Shown: positions 33,900-45,861, counted from the stretch's first letter. The stretch is 64,000 nt of DNA from Sequoia sempervirens (GCA_007258455.2 VDFB02270651.1:486511151-486575150), one strand, 5' to 3'. Notes: generated from the letters alone by a model not told the origin. Translations and numbers: made by a program.

Positions 33900-35100
33900 A
33901 AGGGTAGGTGATCGCAGCCATTTCTCGCTAGCTCGCTGAATTAAGATGTAGGGTCTTTAACTGCCACGAGGAGCGCGAGATGCGTACTGAATATCGGGTT
34001 ACTAAGGCGGTCAAGGGAGGCACATGCTTTAAATCGACGGCGATGTTATAATCGCACGAAAAAGGTGCTTGATGCTTAATCATTAGGGCTGGCGATTGAC
34101 CTAGTAAATCGAATGGATGAAGGTCAAAACATCGGCTAGACGAGGGCTATCGATGAGACATCATGCCGAACGCCAGAACAGTTAGCGATAGAGCCTATTG
34201 CTAGGAGGTCTCCCCGATGTCGGCGATAGGTCTGTCTTGCCGACAACTCCCGTCGGCAAGACAGGATCAGGGTCTCGGCGACCTGAACACTACGGGGCGG
34301 TCCAATGAGCAGAATTCCTAGGTGCAAGATCGCTCGAGCTTAGTATGTCAGCCACGAGACTTAATGGCGGACGGGACGTTTGCTGGCCGAGTGGATTGAC
34401 ATAAATGTTAAGGCTCGATGGTCTGACGGAGCATTCAAGGCAACTCTAGGAGCAGTGTCGAGGTCACCATTGTTGGCCACGAGACTTAATGCAAAGAATA
34501 TTATGTGAGAGGTCTCGCCGATCTTGCCGATAGCGAATACTGGACCCACAGTCAAACTGCCAACGGTTCGCCTTTAGCTTCCTCTGATTGGTTGAACATA
34601 TACCACGTAGGATCTTCAGACGGTCAAAAGTTGCTCAGAATTGCATGTCGGTGAGACACTAGCCGTGTATCCCCGATGCGACAATGCTCCACTAATGCTA
34701 TCGGCATAACTTACAACCATCGGCAAGAGGTCATAACGAGCTGCAAGAGTCATACTGACATCCAGGACCATCACTCCGACTAGACTATCGGCAAGAGTCT
34801 CCCCGAACTCAGCACAAAGCACCTGTCGATGAGACCAATAAGTCGGAACAAGGTCTTACCGAGCTTCCATGTCACATCGAAGTGGCCTTCCGTCAGCGAG
34901 ACTTCATCAGTCGGTAAGAGTCTCCGAAGGTCACACCTCTCCTCGACGCTACCTATCGCCAGGAGTTAGAACCGACATAGGCGCCCATGCCTTCTAAGCA
35001 CACAACCGACTCTAGAAACAGTCTCGGGGTCAGGGACGAGGGTTGTGAATTAATGGTGGTAGTTGAATAGTCCTCTTGCGTTAAATGCTAGAGGGCAGTC
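33900..35100. repeat. GC-rich mosaic with recurring TCGGCAAGAG/GCCGAGACT motifs
   Basis: This stretch is clearly more GC-rich than its flanks. GGCCACGAGACTTAATG recurs at about 34350 and 34476. TCGGCAAGAG recurs at about 34723 and 34790, with TCGGTAAGAG at about 34912. A perfect 13-bp stem with a 7-base loop lies at 34232-34264 (CTGTCTTGCCGAC). No open frame of note. Possibly the GC-rich U3 of an LTR whose tail is 35101-35340. Confidence 0.5.
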
Positions 35101-35340
35101 CGATGGGCAGGCGACATGTGTCCCCTTCTGGTCCGATGCTTGTTGCTCCTTTTGTTTCTATAAAGACGGATTTCAAGGCCAGAAGCAAAGGGAGGGGGGA
35201 GGGAGTTCTTAGTTAAGAGATTGCTGGGAGAGCATTATTGAGACTTTGTAACTCATTTTTATGAATACTACAGATTTGTAATACAGAGACTCCTTATTTT
35301 TCTCAATAGAAAGTCATTTCCTTCACCTATTTTCTTTGTT
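35101..35340 (+). promoter_or_regulatory. TATA-containing LTR-like tail
   Basis: TTTCTATAAAGACGG near 35155-35169 is a TATA-type element. It is followed by purine-rich sequence, GAGACTTTGTAACTC and an AATAGAAAG-type region. The order resembles an LTR promoter, R and U5. No partner copy or target duplication was found. Confidence 0.3.
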
Positions 35341-36351
35341 GTTTTAGTATTGGTTGTGAATTGCATGATAAAATTCTGTGTAATCTTTTATTTTATCAGA
35401 TTCCTTCAATACTGGATGCAAAGAATATTATGTCATAGTGCAGGTTTATGTTAGTGATCTCTTTCTATTGCATTTATATCTGTGAAAACATCATTGTTTT
35501 CCTTGTGTTTAAGCATTAGAACAGTCAGAACCTTACATAGAATCATTTTTGCAGACATAAATCTCTGTGTTGTGAGATTGTTTAGCTTTATTGAGATTTT
35601 TGTGAGTTTCAACAGCCTTGTCAAATTTTCATCTTAGGTGTACCACCTGTTAGTGATAGGTTTTAGATTTCAAGCATATCCTTCTTACTCTTTTCCTTAT
35701 CATTTTTTTTAAGGGAACCAGCCCATAATCTGGAGGTCCACTTCATTCCCAGGTCACCCACAACCTCGAAGTGTTCCCATGTGTCAATAGGTTGCTGCAG
35801 TTCATAGCTTAGCAAGGGTGCAAACCTTATTTGACAACAGCATTATCGTTGAGTTCCCTTAGGTGATTGATTAGGTTTGTATCACATTGTGAGCGTATAC
35901 TACCACTTCTCATCTTCATGTGTTTTAGCATCAAAAATCATATTCTATCACATAGATATCAATATTATGTTTATTTATGTATGTAGCATTTGAAATCTGT
36001 TCTCTATTGTTTTTCTTTGTAATTTCAATTTGTGTTTGCTTTCACTCTCAGTTTGTGCAGTATTATGTTAATCTTTAATGCCATGCAATTAAAATGATCG
36101 TTAAAGTTACTGTTTATTATTTGCAGTTGATGATTTTTGGTTGGTATGGTGCCTACTTATAAACGAATGAGTTCTTCACATTCTAGTAACCACATGAGCT
36201 TGTTTAGATCTCCAAGTAGCATCTTCTGCAGTAGAATATGACAATGCAAGTTATTTGGTATTGTTTTAAGTAGAGTTTTAAAAGAGCCATCTTAAGCTCT
36301 TCTTGCTAAAATATGTTCAGCACCATGTTCCTCAATTTTTCTTTTTTACAG
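35341..36351. other. Intron sequence, no gene seen
   Basis: AT-rich, low-complexity intron DNA leading to the polypyrimidine tract and AG of the next exon. Confidence 0.55.
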
Positions 36352-36499
36352 GTGTTTGTTCCAGGTGGTCTGGCCTGTAGTGCACATGTTGAGAAGGGCG
36401 ATACTGTGGCAGTTTCTGTTGCTGTAGAATGGTATGATCCTGTTGTTGGGTGGGCAGTTAATATTACGCGTGGGACTCTACTTTCAGGAGAAGAAGGAG
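36352..36499 (+). CDS. NSUN6: NSUN6-like RNA m5C methyltransferase, internal exon (rest of the PUA domain)
   Basis: The exon begins after TTTTTTACAG and ends before GTATAA, 49 codons plus one base. It reads VFVPGGLACSAHVEKGDTVA, a short Tyr/Asp/Pro stretch, then GWAVNITRGTLLSGEE. This is the second half of the PUA RNA-binding domain: CSAHVEKGDxVAVSVAVE and the TRGT segment that leads into the methyltransferase domain. The join with 15632 gives RGAD then VFVPG, as expected. The following exon with the S-adenosylmethionine site and the catalytic cysteines is not in the remaining 27.5 kb, so the next intron is at least that long unless the gene is truncated. Confidence 0.88.
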
Positions 36500-38671
36500 G
36501 TATAACTTTCTCTTAACTTATTTCAAAACTGTTCACAAGAAAATTCATGAAACAAAGTGCCTGAGTTTTTTAGTATTTTATTTTGAGCACCTTTTGAGCT
36601 TTCTTTTGGGGTGCATTTTTGTGAGGAAAGTTCATTGTTGAAAGATCAAGCTAAAATATTTTTTGAAGGGTCAAAATAGCCTGCCATTGTCCTTAATGAT
36701 TGTATCTGCTATCTTAAGAGCCATTTGTGAACATCTTTTTTATCTAGTAACTTTCAATTTCATGTGAAATTATTGAGCTAAGGATATGAAAGTTAAAGAG
36801 ATAAGTAGGGGAAAGTTTTTGCAAGGATAATGAAGTTTCTATAAATTTTTATAAATTATTTGTAAGGCCTAGATAGACATATTTAGTTGTTGCTAGTGCA
36901 AGCAATTTCAATTCTTCTGTTTATGCAGTTTTATGGATTATGTACAAGCCCCTTCTTCCCACATTGAACAGTGTACATATTTTATGTCACACTTTCTCAT
37001 TCTTGGAACCAACTGCCTCTATTTTTGCAATTTGTTCTAATGCATATCTCAAATGGCATTTGTGTACTTTTTGATACTATAATGAGAGGAAATTGCTATA
37101 ATTTTCATGGCAGTAAATTATTCATAAAGATGGGTAAAGACTGGAAGAGCCAACCCATAAGGGATGGAAATAGGATATGAAATCCCTCAATGTAATGTAT
37201 ATTGTTGGCATGATTAATATAACTATTTCGTCTATTCTCTATGTATCCTTTATAATGAATCTATGATGCAATTGAAGAATATTTTAGCGTCTATTCTTTG
37301 AATAATCTCCATTACTTATGTAACTGAGTAATGTTATAGCATTCATTGAACTTGATTGATGTCTTGCACCAAATAGGCAATTCAAGGAAAACTTACGCTT
37401 AACGAGGATAACAATTATTCTAGGCTTAAGAAAATTTCTCTGAAAACAGCCAAAAGAAGACAAGAAGGTAACAGTTGTGATGATTGAGGTATAATATCTT
37501 TTAATATGCTTCAATTCACAATGTTAGTTATAGGGTTTCTCCTTTTGATGAGTCAAATAAATCCTAACCTAAGATTTTAATTGTTGTTCTTCTATCATAG
37601 GTTGGCTTTGGTGGGCACAACCAAAGTCTATAATCAACTGATATTGACTAAATTTTTCTGGTTTTGTTTCAACTGGTAGTTTTTCAAGAGACTTTTATTT
37701 CTTGGGTAAACACAAACTCTTTTGCAACTGCTATTGTGAGGTGTTTTTGATTTTAGGAAATGCATCTTATGTTACTTTAGGAAACAAAGATTTATATCAA
37801 TCTGACAGGCAGCACAGAAAATCCCTTACTAAGAAACCTGGGAAAAATTAACATTTGTACATTTGCCCTATTGGGCAAGGAATGAGAAGTACTTGAATCC
37901 AACTTTAAGAGCACAACAAACTCTAGAGCCTCAATCTTCTAGTGTGAGAAAGAAAGAAGAAATAAATTATATTAATATCCACAAGTGACGAAAAAAGGTC
38001 ATTGGGATTCAGAAATACAAATAGGAACAATTGCAAGAGGGAGCCAAAAAGAGGCCCCAAAGAAGCTACAAACTAAAGATAACTGAAAGGAAAAGAATAA
38101 TAGAATGGTTATTTGACAAACAGAAAGGAGGGGTCAATCTAGAGTGGGAAATACTAGTCTTGTTAGAAGGAAAAATCCTGCGAGTCCAATGAGATGACTA
38201 AAAATAGTCTATAAAATGTCAAAAAATCTAATAGTACTCATCCCCAAAGAAGATAGAGCTGACGATGCTAGAATGTCAAAAATGTCAAGCCAGGTCTAAT
38301 TTTTATCGCTAGAAGAAGAGCCAATGTCCATGCTAATAAATTGTGAAGGTGCTGATGCAAGATCTAATGATGCCACTTGTAGAATTTTGAGCTAAGAAGC
38401 CTTGTTTGGATGACCTTATGGGGCACAAAGAGGGTCCTCCCTAAACCCTGCCCAAGTCTTTCCTAACATCCAAGGCCCAAGACCCTCGCTCATCCAAGAC
38501 GCTATCGGAGGTGGGAAAGAAATTGGTGACATGGGCCTGAATATGACCTTGAAACCTCAACTCCAAGAGATGAGAGATGGGGTTCCCTAGTTTGAGTGCA
38601 CATGGAATTGTACCATCTCATTGATTTGTTATAAACTGTGTGGAAATTTGTGGCATCTCTAGGGCATTAAA
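36500..38671. other. Intron sequence, no gene seen
   Basis: AT-rich intron DNA. A block near 37960-38110, read on the minus strand, has a CCTCTTTTTGGCTCCCTCTT segment then an AT-rich tail. This is faintly LINE-like and not enough for a call. Confidence 0.5.
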
Positions 38672-38950
38672 TGTAATGACCCACCCTACATTTTTTATTT
38701 TTTATTTTTTGCAATATAGAAATGCATATGCAATGCCTCCACACTTTTTGATCACCTAGATCCCGGAGTGGGCAAGGTGAGAGCATATAGTGCTTCAACC
38801 ACACTATCTATAATGTATGCAAGAAGATGAATGGCGGCAAGCCAACTAGAATACATAGGTGGCTGAGCTAGCATAATGAACACCTCTTTGGCAGACTGCA
38901 TAAATGTAATGGAAGCCACTGGCAGAATGTCTAAGCTTGACTCAGACCTG
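38672..38950 (+). repeat. LTR-like dispersed repeat, second copy
   Basis: TGTAATGACCCACCC start with the GGGCAAGGTGAGAGC and GCGGCAAGCCAA pieces also present at 16554-16860, same orientation. Confidence 0.5.
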
Positions 38951-38952
38951 TT

Positions 38953-39058
38953 GTGACCTTTTCACACCTCGCCCCATTCAAAATGGGGACCCCCTAATTT
39001 TTTTCTCCATTCGGGTCTTTTGGCTTTGCTTTTTGGTCTGTCTCTCTTGGTCTGTTCC
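38953..39058 (+). repeat. Dispersed repeat, inverted partner of 20-128
   Basis: GTGACCTTTTCACACCTCGC start, then the palindromic CCCCATTCAAAATGGGG. Matches the window start in reverse complement. Confidence 0.6.
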
Positions 39059-39239
39059 TTCCGTCTGATAGTGTACTTACCATTTTACCTGGATTTGAAT
39101 TATGACTAAGTCTGAAACGTTTTTTTTAATGAATTAGGGTTTATAATCTTCAGACTACTTTGAGGTCAAATCGAGTTGGCTAATCAACTTCCGAGCTTAG
39201 CACTGCTGTCAGAATGCTTTAAACAGGACCCCTCTGAAT

Positions 39240-40136
39240 TTTCACTGAATTTTGCAACATTTCTATTTTTAGTAAGTGTCAATTTGGAGTTTGTTTTCTC
39301 GAGATTTTCACGTTCTGACAATTGCACTACATTCTGAACACTTTGAACTCATCACTGGAAAAATTTGAGCCAAAACGGGCAACTTGCTATTTTCAGCAAT
39401 TTGGCTTCCAGAGCAAATTCCAGGGTTTATATGCAAAATTTTCAGATGCATGTATAGATATTCTTTGTGGGTTTTTCGAAACCTTCGCAGTGATATGACA
39501 TGCAAAACAGGAAATCAACTTTCAGCATTCAGCCTTCGGAGGCTGTAATTAGGGTTTGCATGCGAGTTTTCTCGGCGCATGTCGGCATATTCCTTCTGGG
39601 TTTTCGGAGAGCTTCGCAACGGTGTAACATGCAAGTGGAACTGACCACTTTTCAGAAACTTGCTATTTTTAGCCAGTGCTTGCATGTTGATTTTTCTGGG
39701 TTTTTCTGGGTTTTTCAAGATCTCTCGGGCAGTGTGACATACAAAATCATCTGGCAACCGGTTGGTCACTTTTTCAGCCACTTTCTATTTTTAACAGGTT
39801 CACTCGGACAACTGCCCAATGCTCCAAAATCGCAAGCACAGTGACATGTAATAGAAACGAGGTCAAACGGAGCTCATTTGAGGCACATACGGGAAGATTA
39901 GGGTTTCAAGCTTCAAGACTCAAAATGAAGAATCAGGCGTCAAAATCTCCAAAACTGAGGTATCCACCATGATCAGTATCCTTCGGGGAGTCTACTGGCA
40001 AAATTTGAAGGAAAACAGAGCACTTACTATTTTTAGTAAGGCGTTCCTGAGACCAGCTATAAATAGAAAGTCAACATCAAGTCTCAGTTTGAACAGGCAA
40101 GTTTACCAACGTAGAGCACGACATCCAAATTTCAAC
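39240..40136 (+). repeat. Imperfect tandem repeat, unit about 100-130 bases
   Basis: TTCTGGGTTTTTCGGAGAGC-like blocks near 39470, 39600 and 39700 are each followed by GTGACATGCAA and, further on, by CTTGCTATTTTTAGC or the palindrome CTTACTATTTTTAGTAAG (near 40022). The same blocks occur at 2830-2930. The stretch ends in the assembly gap, so its end is unknown. Confidence 0.55.
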
Positions 40137-40236
40137 NNNNNNNNNNNNNNNNNNNNNNNNNNNNNNNNNNNNNNNNNNNNNNNNNNNNNNNNNNNNNNNN
40201 NNNNNNNNNNNNNNNNNNNNNNNNNNNNNNNNNNNN
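40137..40236. other. Assembly gap (100 N)
   Basis: Exactly 100 N, a conventional gap of unknown true size. Any link across it is uncertain. Confidence 0.99.
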
Positions 40237-40332
40237 ACTATTTAATGTAATATCTATAGAAATTTCACCCAAGAATATGTTAGACATGTGTGTATGTGTC
40301 TATGTGAGTGTTATGTATTTGTATCAATGTAT

Positions 40333-40578
40333 GATATATATATGTACATGTACATGTATGTATGTATGTATGTATGTATGTATGTATGTATGTATGTATG
40401 TATGTATATATGTAGATATGTATATATATGTGTGTGTATGCATATATATGTATCTATAGGTATATATATATAGATATACATATGCATATATATACATATA
40501 CATATACATACATAGATATATGTATATATGGATATCTATATATATGTATATATACATATACATATATATACATACATA
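40333..40578. repeat. TATG and TATA microsatellite
   Basis: (TATG)n at about 40355-40406, then mixed ATAT/ACAT repeats. Open frames on both strands are artificial Tyr/Met/Ile/His strings. Confidence 0.9.
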
Positions 40579-40580
40579 GT

Positions 40581-43021
40581 GTAGCATTGTAAATTATCAC
40601 CCTTGACAATTTCACACTATGTTTTGCTCCCTCCTAAGTGCATGGACCTAATTGTACATCTAATGTCCTCAATTATACATTTTGTGACCCATTTAGAAAT
40701 TTATCAATAAAAACCATATACAAAACCAATGCATGCATTTAATATTTTTCTTCCTACACCTTACATCCTACAAAATAGGACTAGGACTAAGTCGCCCTAG
40801 GTGACTTGGTCCCCCTATTTTGCCTCCAAATTTTAATATGTCGAAGTTGGAATTTTATTATTTGAATTTCAAATGTCAAATGTTATCCATCAAGAATTAA
40901 TTTGTAGGAAATTAAAATTATTGTGTATAAATACATAGTCATTTCATCATTTGAAAACTAAGTGGAAAATTATTGAAATATTGATAATCAAGCATTGTTA
41001 AGGGAAATTATTAACAAGTCAAGAGAATTCAAGATCAAATTTATTGCAGCATTTCAATATCAAGGCATCATTTCAAGTTTTATGTGAGTTTGTTCATGGT
41101 TATGCTATCATTTTGTTTGTAAGGACTAACCCTTGTAGGTCTTTCAAGCAAATCCAGTCAACAACAATCAAACCTTGAGGAGATTTGTATGACTTTAGTC
41201 CTTCAAAGAATAATATTTGGATGGTGAATTGAATTCCATTGTTGATTCATCATTAATTTATCATTTAGCTTCCATCCCTCAAAAGGATAAGCTCTCTTTC
41301 ATCAAATTTTCCATTGTGGAGGTGGAAAAACCAACATAGGGTTTGACTTAGGCAAGCCCTTATATGGTACAAAACTTCCTCTCTCTTTGAATGTGCAAGT
41401 TACAAATATGAAGAAGATTGGAGGAAGCTTGAAGACCAATTGTTCATTGTTGCATGAAAAAACCTACAACTTGAAAACATATAGAAACTCAATTATCTCA
41501 GCATCTAATGGTGATTCTATAATGAGATTATGAAGGAAGAAGGCTTTGATCATGATCCAAAGGACTTTGGAATAATATTTCAAATTGATCAACTAGGACA
41601 TAGTCACCTTGGTCAACTTAGTCCTCCAAAATCAACTCTAGATTTGTGCCATAGGTGCACAAAACTCTACTCAATTTGTTTCCAAACTCTAAATTTTTAT
41701 GTGACATTCCAAATTTATTATTTTTTCATCATAATAGCATAATTATATCATTATCTAGTAAAATCATTGCACTAAACTCCAAGAACCATTCCAATTCTAT
41801 TCAAGGGCAGGTTGACTCACCTTTTAGGTTGTAAGTCAGTCTTACACCCTTGTCCAAATCCATCAAACCCCCACTAACTCAAAAACACAAATGATATTTG
41901 GAAAGGTGCACATTCAAACCCTAAGGTAAAATCCTAGGGTCCATTTTTTCCAACATTTCATTCTAGTGGACCCAACGTATTAACATTATAGGCCTTTTGA
42001 AATTTGAAGTATATCATCCTAGATCTAGGATTAGCATTGCATTGTTTTACATTGTTAATTTAGGAGCATCATAAAAAGCATAAAAATCCAAAAAAATGCA
42101 TATCATATTGCATCATAGATTGCAATAGGGTTAATTTCAATCATCATAGGTCTGATCTACATATTAATTGCTTTCAAAAATATGCATTATGTCATTCTAG
42201 ATCTAAAATCAAACTTGAAAGTGCCATTTCATTCATTCAGGTACTTTTCATTTAGTTCAAAAGGTTTAAAATTGCATTGTTTGTTTCAAAAGGACATCAA
42301 CATCATCATTTTCAAATTTTGGCATATTATAATTAGTAAACTATTGCATATCAGATCTAGAAATCACATTTGGAAATTTTTTGAATTGATTAAACATTCT
42401 AAAATTTTTGCACACTTCCATTTTGCATTACATAATTTAAAATTGGGAAAATTTTGGAACAATATTCTTTGTCACACCTACACACACATAGAGTAGAAAA
42501 CCTTAAATAGTATTACACACAATCAAACATTAAAATTTACAAAAACCTATGTAGGACATAGTCACCTTGGGTGACTTCATAAAGCTAATTTTGGTTTAGA
42601 CTTTTGTCAAACCTCTGTCTCTTTGTTCTTTGTCTAGATCTACTTTTTTTTTTTTTTCAGTTCACTATTATATTTGTTATGTCCTTACCCCTATAGTGTG
42701 TATTGGGTTATGAGTAGTTAGCTTGTGGCTCCCTTAACTTTTAATTAATTCATATTATCATTATTTTAGAGGAGTAAATTTGCACCCCTTATGCAAATTC
42801 CCCTTTTTCCTTGCTCCACTTTAAAAACCAAGTTCGGAAGCTTAATTACACCTAAGCCCACTTCCTTCATTCCACTTGGCACCTATTTTGAGCATCAGTG
42901 GGGGAATTTTTGTCAGGGATTCCCACATGGTGCATAGACATTCATGCGGCGCACTTACATCCCTAGCAGATTCCTACAGCTAAACTTGCAGAGGAGTTAC
43001 AATTCTCATTGGCAGTCAACT
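40581..43021. other. LTR-like AT-rich DNA, no gene seen
   Basis: TGTAGCATTGTAAATTATCA at 40581 looks like an LTR start. GAGGTGGAAAAACC and GGGTTTGACTTAGGCAAGCC near 41310-41370 recur as a diverged copy near 43428-43475, inside the LTR at 43022. No coding domain, primer site or target duplication was seen. Confidence 0.35.
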
Positions 43022-44285
43022 TGTAATGCCCCCTTCAGCTAACCAACCTGAATATGGCCATTTTCGTCATCTCTCCTTCAAATTCCCTCCTTCTACATGC
43101 TTCACAACTTCTTTTGCATCCCTTCAAGCAATCTTCAAGCATTCTAGTCTCCATTCCAACATTCTAGCAACACTTTTGCACTCCATAGCAACAATTACTT
43201 CACTCCATCACTTTAGTAGAGAAAGTGTGGGACAACACCATTGTAGCAAAGGCTCAAGTACTATAATTCTCTCCTCCATTAGCCTTGAGTACTCTTGGTG
43301 GAGGTGGTAAGCTTCCATTTCCTCTCCTCTATTACTTCGTTGAGTAAGCACATTTACTATTTTGTAGTGTTTTAGTGTTCTTCATTACATTACTTTCTTT
43401 ATCATATTCACTTTGTTGGTTGTCTATGGAGGTGGAAAAACTCAAATGGGGGTTTGACTGAGGTAGGCCCCTATACAGCCACCCAATAATTTTCCTCCTC
43501 TTTGTTTGTAGGTGGACGTGTTTCTAGGAGCTAGCTGACAAACAAATTCCTTTGTGAGATCATTCTTGCCACCCTAACTCTTGCATTTTTACTTTATCAT
43601 ATTAGAGCATATTTTGTTTACTTAATAGAATTGTTTTGGCCCTTTAGTAGTATTTAGCTGGGTCATTAGCTTGTTTTCCTAATTTTTACCTTGTCTTTTT
43701 AGTTGTCTAGTCATACGGACGCCAATGCACTTGAGAGATGCCAGCACACCACGTTGTCATCCTGGGACCATGCTTCCATCCTCAAGAAGAGAGCTTCCTG
43801 AGGCATAGCGTTGAACCTAAAAAGTAGCTCGCCTAGCCCCATTCTATATTTCAAGTTTGTAGGGTGATTGAAGGACTTTATATTCCTCATCATTCTCACC
43901 CCGCATTTCCTAACACTCTGTTAAAGCTGAGGTAAGTTCTAGGGTAGCCTTCTGCTCTTGGCCCTTCATGACCTGGAGCCTTGAACATGGTTGGTCCCCC
44001 TCTCTTACACATTATTATATTGTTATTTAGTTAGTTAGGTTGGTATAGGGATTATATAGGGATTTCTAAGTCATCCTAGGTGATATCCTAGGCATAAATA
44101 GGTATATATATAGGAGGTTGTGAGTCTTATTTGATCATCATATTGTGAATTGTGTTCTCATTAGAGATATTTGGAGGTTTCCCCCCTCCAAGTGGCTTGT
44201 TATTCTTAGTTATTCTAAGTTATTATCAAATATTTGCAACATATTTCATATCATCTTCTTCTATTGTGCAAGTTATTTCATTACA
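43022..44285 (+). repeat. 5' LTR of a second Ty3/gypsy-type element
   Basis: Begins TGTAATGCCC and ends TTTCATTACA, 1264 bases with inverted TGTAATG...CATTACA ends. A degenerate initiator-Met primer site follows at once. The internal region is cut after 142 bases by the Tat element at 44428. No 3' LTR is in the window. Short open frames here are not genes. Confidence 0.65.
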
Positions 44286-44287
44286 AG

Positions 44288-44299
44288 TAGTATCAAAGC
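44288..44299 (+). other. Degenerate tRNA-iMet primer-binding site
   Basis: TAGTATCAAAGC, two G-to-A changes from TGGTATCAGAGC, two bases after the LTR end. Confidence 0.6.
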
Positions 44300-44427
44300 A
44301 TGATCTTGGCACCATTACAACAAGGCATTTTTTTCAATTTTGGAGGTCATTTTGTGAAACCCATATCTCCCATATTTTTGTGAATTATTGTCTTATTTTT
44401 AAAGGGTTTTTGAAAGAAATTTCTAAG

Positions 44428-45782
44428 TGTAGACACCAAAATTTGATCACTCCCATATGATCAAATTTACCTCTTTATTCATCAATTCTATCAATATTAA
44501 TTTATTTAATTAATATTACACTTCCCACATGAGACTCTTAAAGTATTTAATTTAATAATTAAACACTTTATCTAGTGTCTTTCTCCTCTCTAAATCAAAT
44601 AAATACACGGTCAATTTATTTAATTTAGTCATTCTAATCTTTTGAATTAAAATTCTTCTTTTCTCCCTCCTTGTCACATCCTCCATAATCCATCTCTAAC
44701 TTGAATTAATTTAATTAATTCATATTTAGGGTGTGCATCCTCTTAATCAAGGATTAATGTCACATCCTCCTACATTTGCCACTTGTCTCTAATCTTCTAT
44801 TAATTATCATAATCAATTATTTGCACAACTTTAATCAAATTCATTAGCCACTTTTGGCACCACTTTTTAGTCAATCTTTCCATTTGTCTTTCTAGGCATT
44901 GACCCTCTTTCCTATGTGAATTTTTAATTCACTTTTATTCATCCTAGGTCTCTCTCCTCCCCATGTGAATTTTTAATTCACATTTTATCTTTCCAAGGAT
45001 TCTAGAACCTTTGAATTGTCACCTCATGCACATGTGACCAATTCCCACTTTTTTTGAGACCCTCTCTTATCCATTAGATTCTCCTATGAATGTGAATTTT
45101 TAATTCATATTTATTTCCCCAACCACTTTCTCTCTTCCCATGGAGATTTTTGAGAAATTCTAAAATTCTTCAAATGTCATTTTCACTCCCACTTGGGAAT
45201 AAGAAGTTCCTTTTTGAGAAAATCTTCTCACTCCCCAAGGTACTTGGAAGGTACTTATCCTTCCTCCACATCATGTACCTCCCTTCCACATCATCTCACC
45301 CTTAGCCCTCTCACATTCCACATGTCAAAATGTGAGGGCTTGTGAGTCCTCAACTCACCTTAGCCCTTCATCTTGACTTTGTTGGATAAACCCCAACCAT
45401 TGAATTCTCTAGAGAATTCAAGTTTCTCTATAAATACCCCATCCTCTAAGGCATTTGAGAGACTTAGCCATTTTGCAACTAAATGCTGCCATTTTGTGCA
45501 CTCATCTAGCCATCAATATTCATCCATTTGCATCTACATTCAAGCATATAGTCAAGACTTGCATTTAGCCATATCAAGAGCCATCAAGGAGCATACAAAC
45601 CACATCAAAATCAAGGGCCAACTAAGGAGTTTCAGCTACAAATGGGAGGTATATCTATTTAGCATCATTTTACACTTTCCTCTTTGCTTTTACAAATTTC
45701 TTAGGCTAATCTTGAGGTGTTTCCTTATGTTTTTCCATTGCATTTTAATCACTTAGAATGGGTTAAACAATTTGATATTACA
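44428..45782 (+). repeat. 5' LTR of the Tat element
   Basis: TGTAGACACC start; the end at ...GATATTACA is inferred from the primer site four bases on. Aligns with 62841-64000. TATA box at 45429-45436. Confidence 0.88.
45429..45436 (+). promoter_or_regulatory. Tat LTR TATA box
   Basis: TATAAATA in TTTCTCTATAAATACCCCAT; the same sequence is in the 3' LTR at 63839-63846. Confidence 0.7.
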
Positions 45783-45786
45783 TTTC

Positions 45787-45805
45787 TGGTACGCCCGGTG
45801 GGACC
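45787..45805 (+). other. Primer-binding site of the Tat element
   Basis: TGGTACGCCCGGTGGGACC, four bases after the LTR end. The TGG start fits the CCA end of a tRNA. I do not assign the tRNA species. Confidence 0.6.
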
Positions 45806-45861
45806 CACAAGCGGGTTCCTATATTTCACGTTTGTTGTTAAGTTTTTTGTAGGAATATGTC

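Larger units (their letters stand above)
15633..36351 (+). other. 20.7 kb phase-0 intron of the NSUN6-like gene
   Basis: The donor GTATGG follows codon GAT; the acceptor TTTTTCTTTTTTACAG precedes codon GTG. Joining the ends keeps the PUA domain continuous. About two thirds of the intron is the chromovirus at 17682-31416 with its nested insert, both in the intron without breaking either splice site. Confidence 0.85.

Noticed and set aside
40277..40587. Tyr/Met/Val and His/Ile repeat proteins
   Set aside because: Translations of the TATG/TATA microsatellite.
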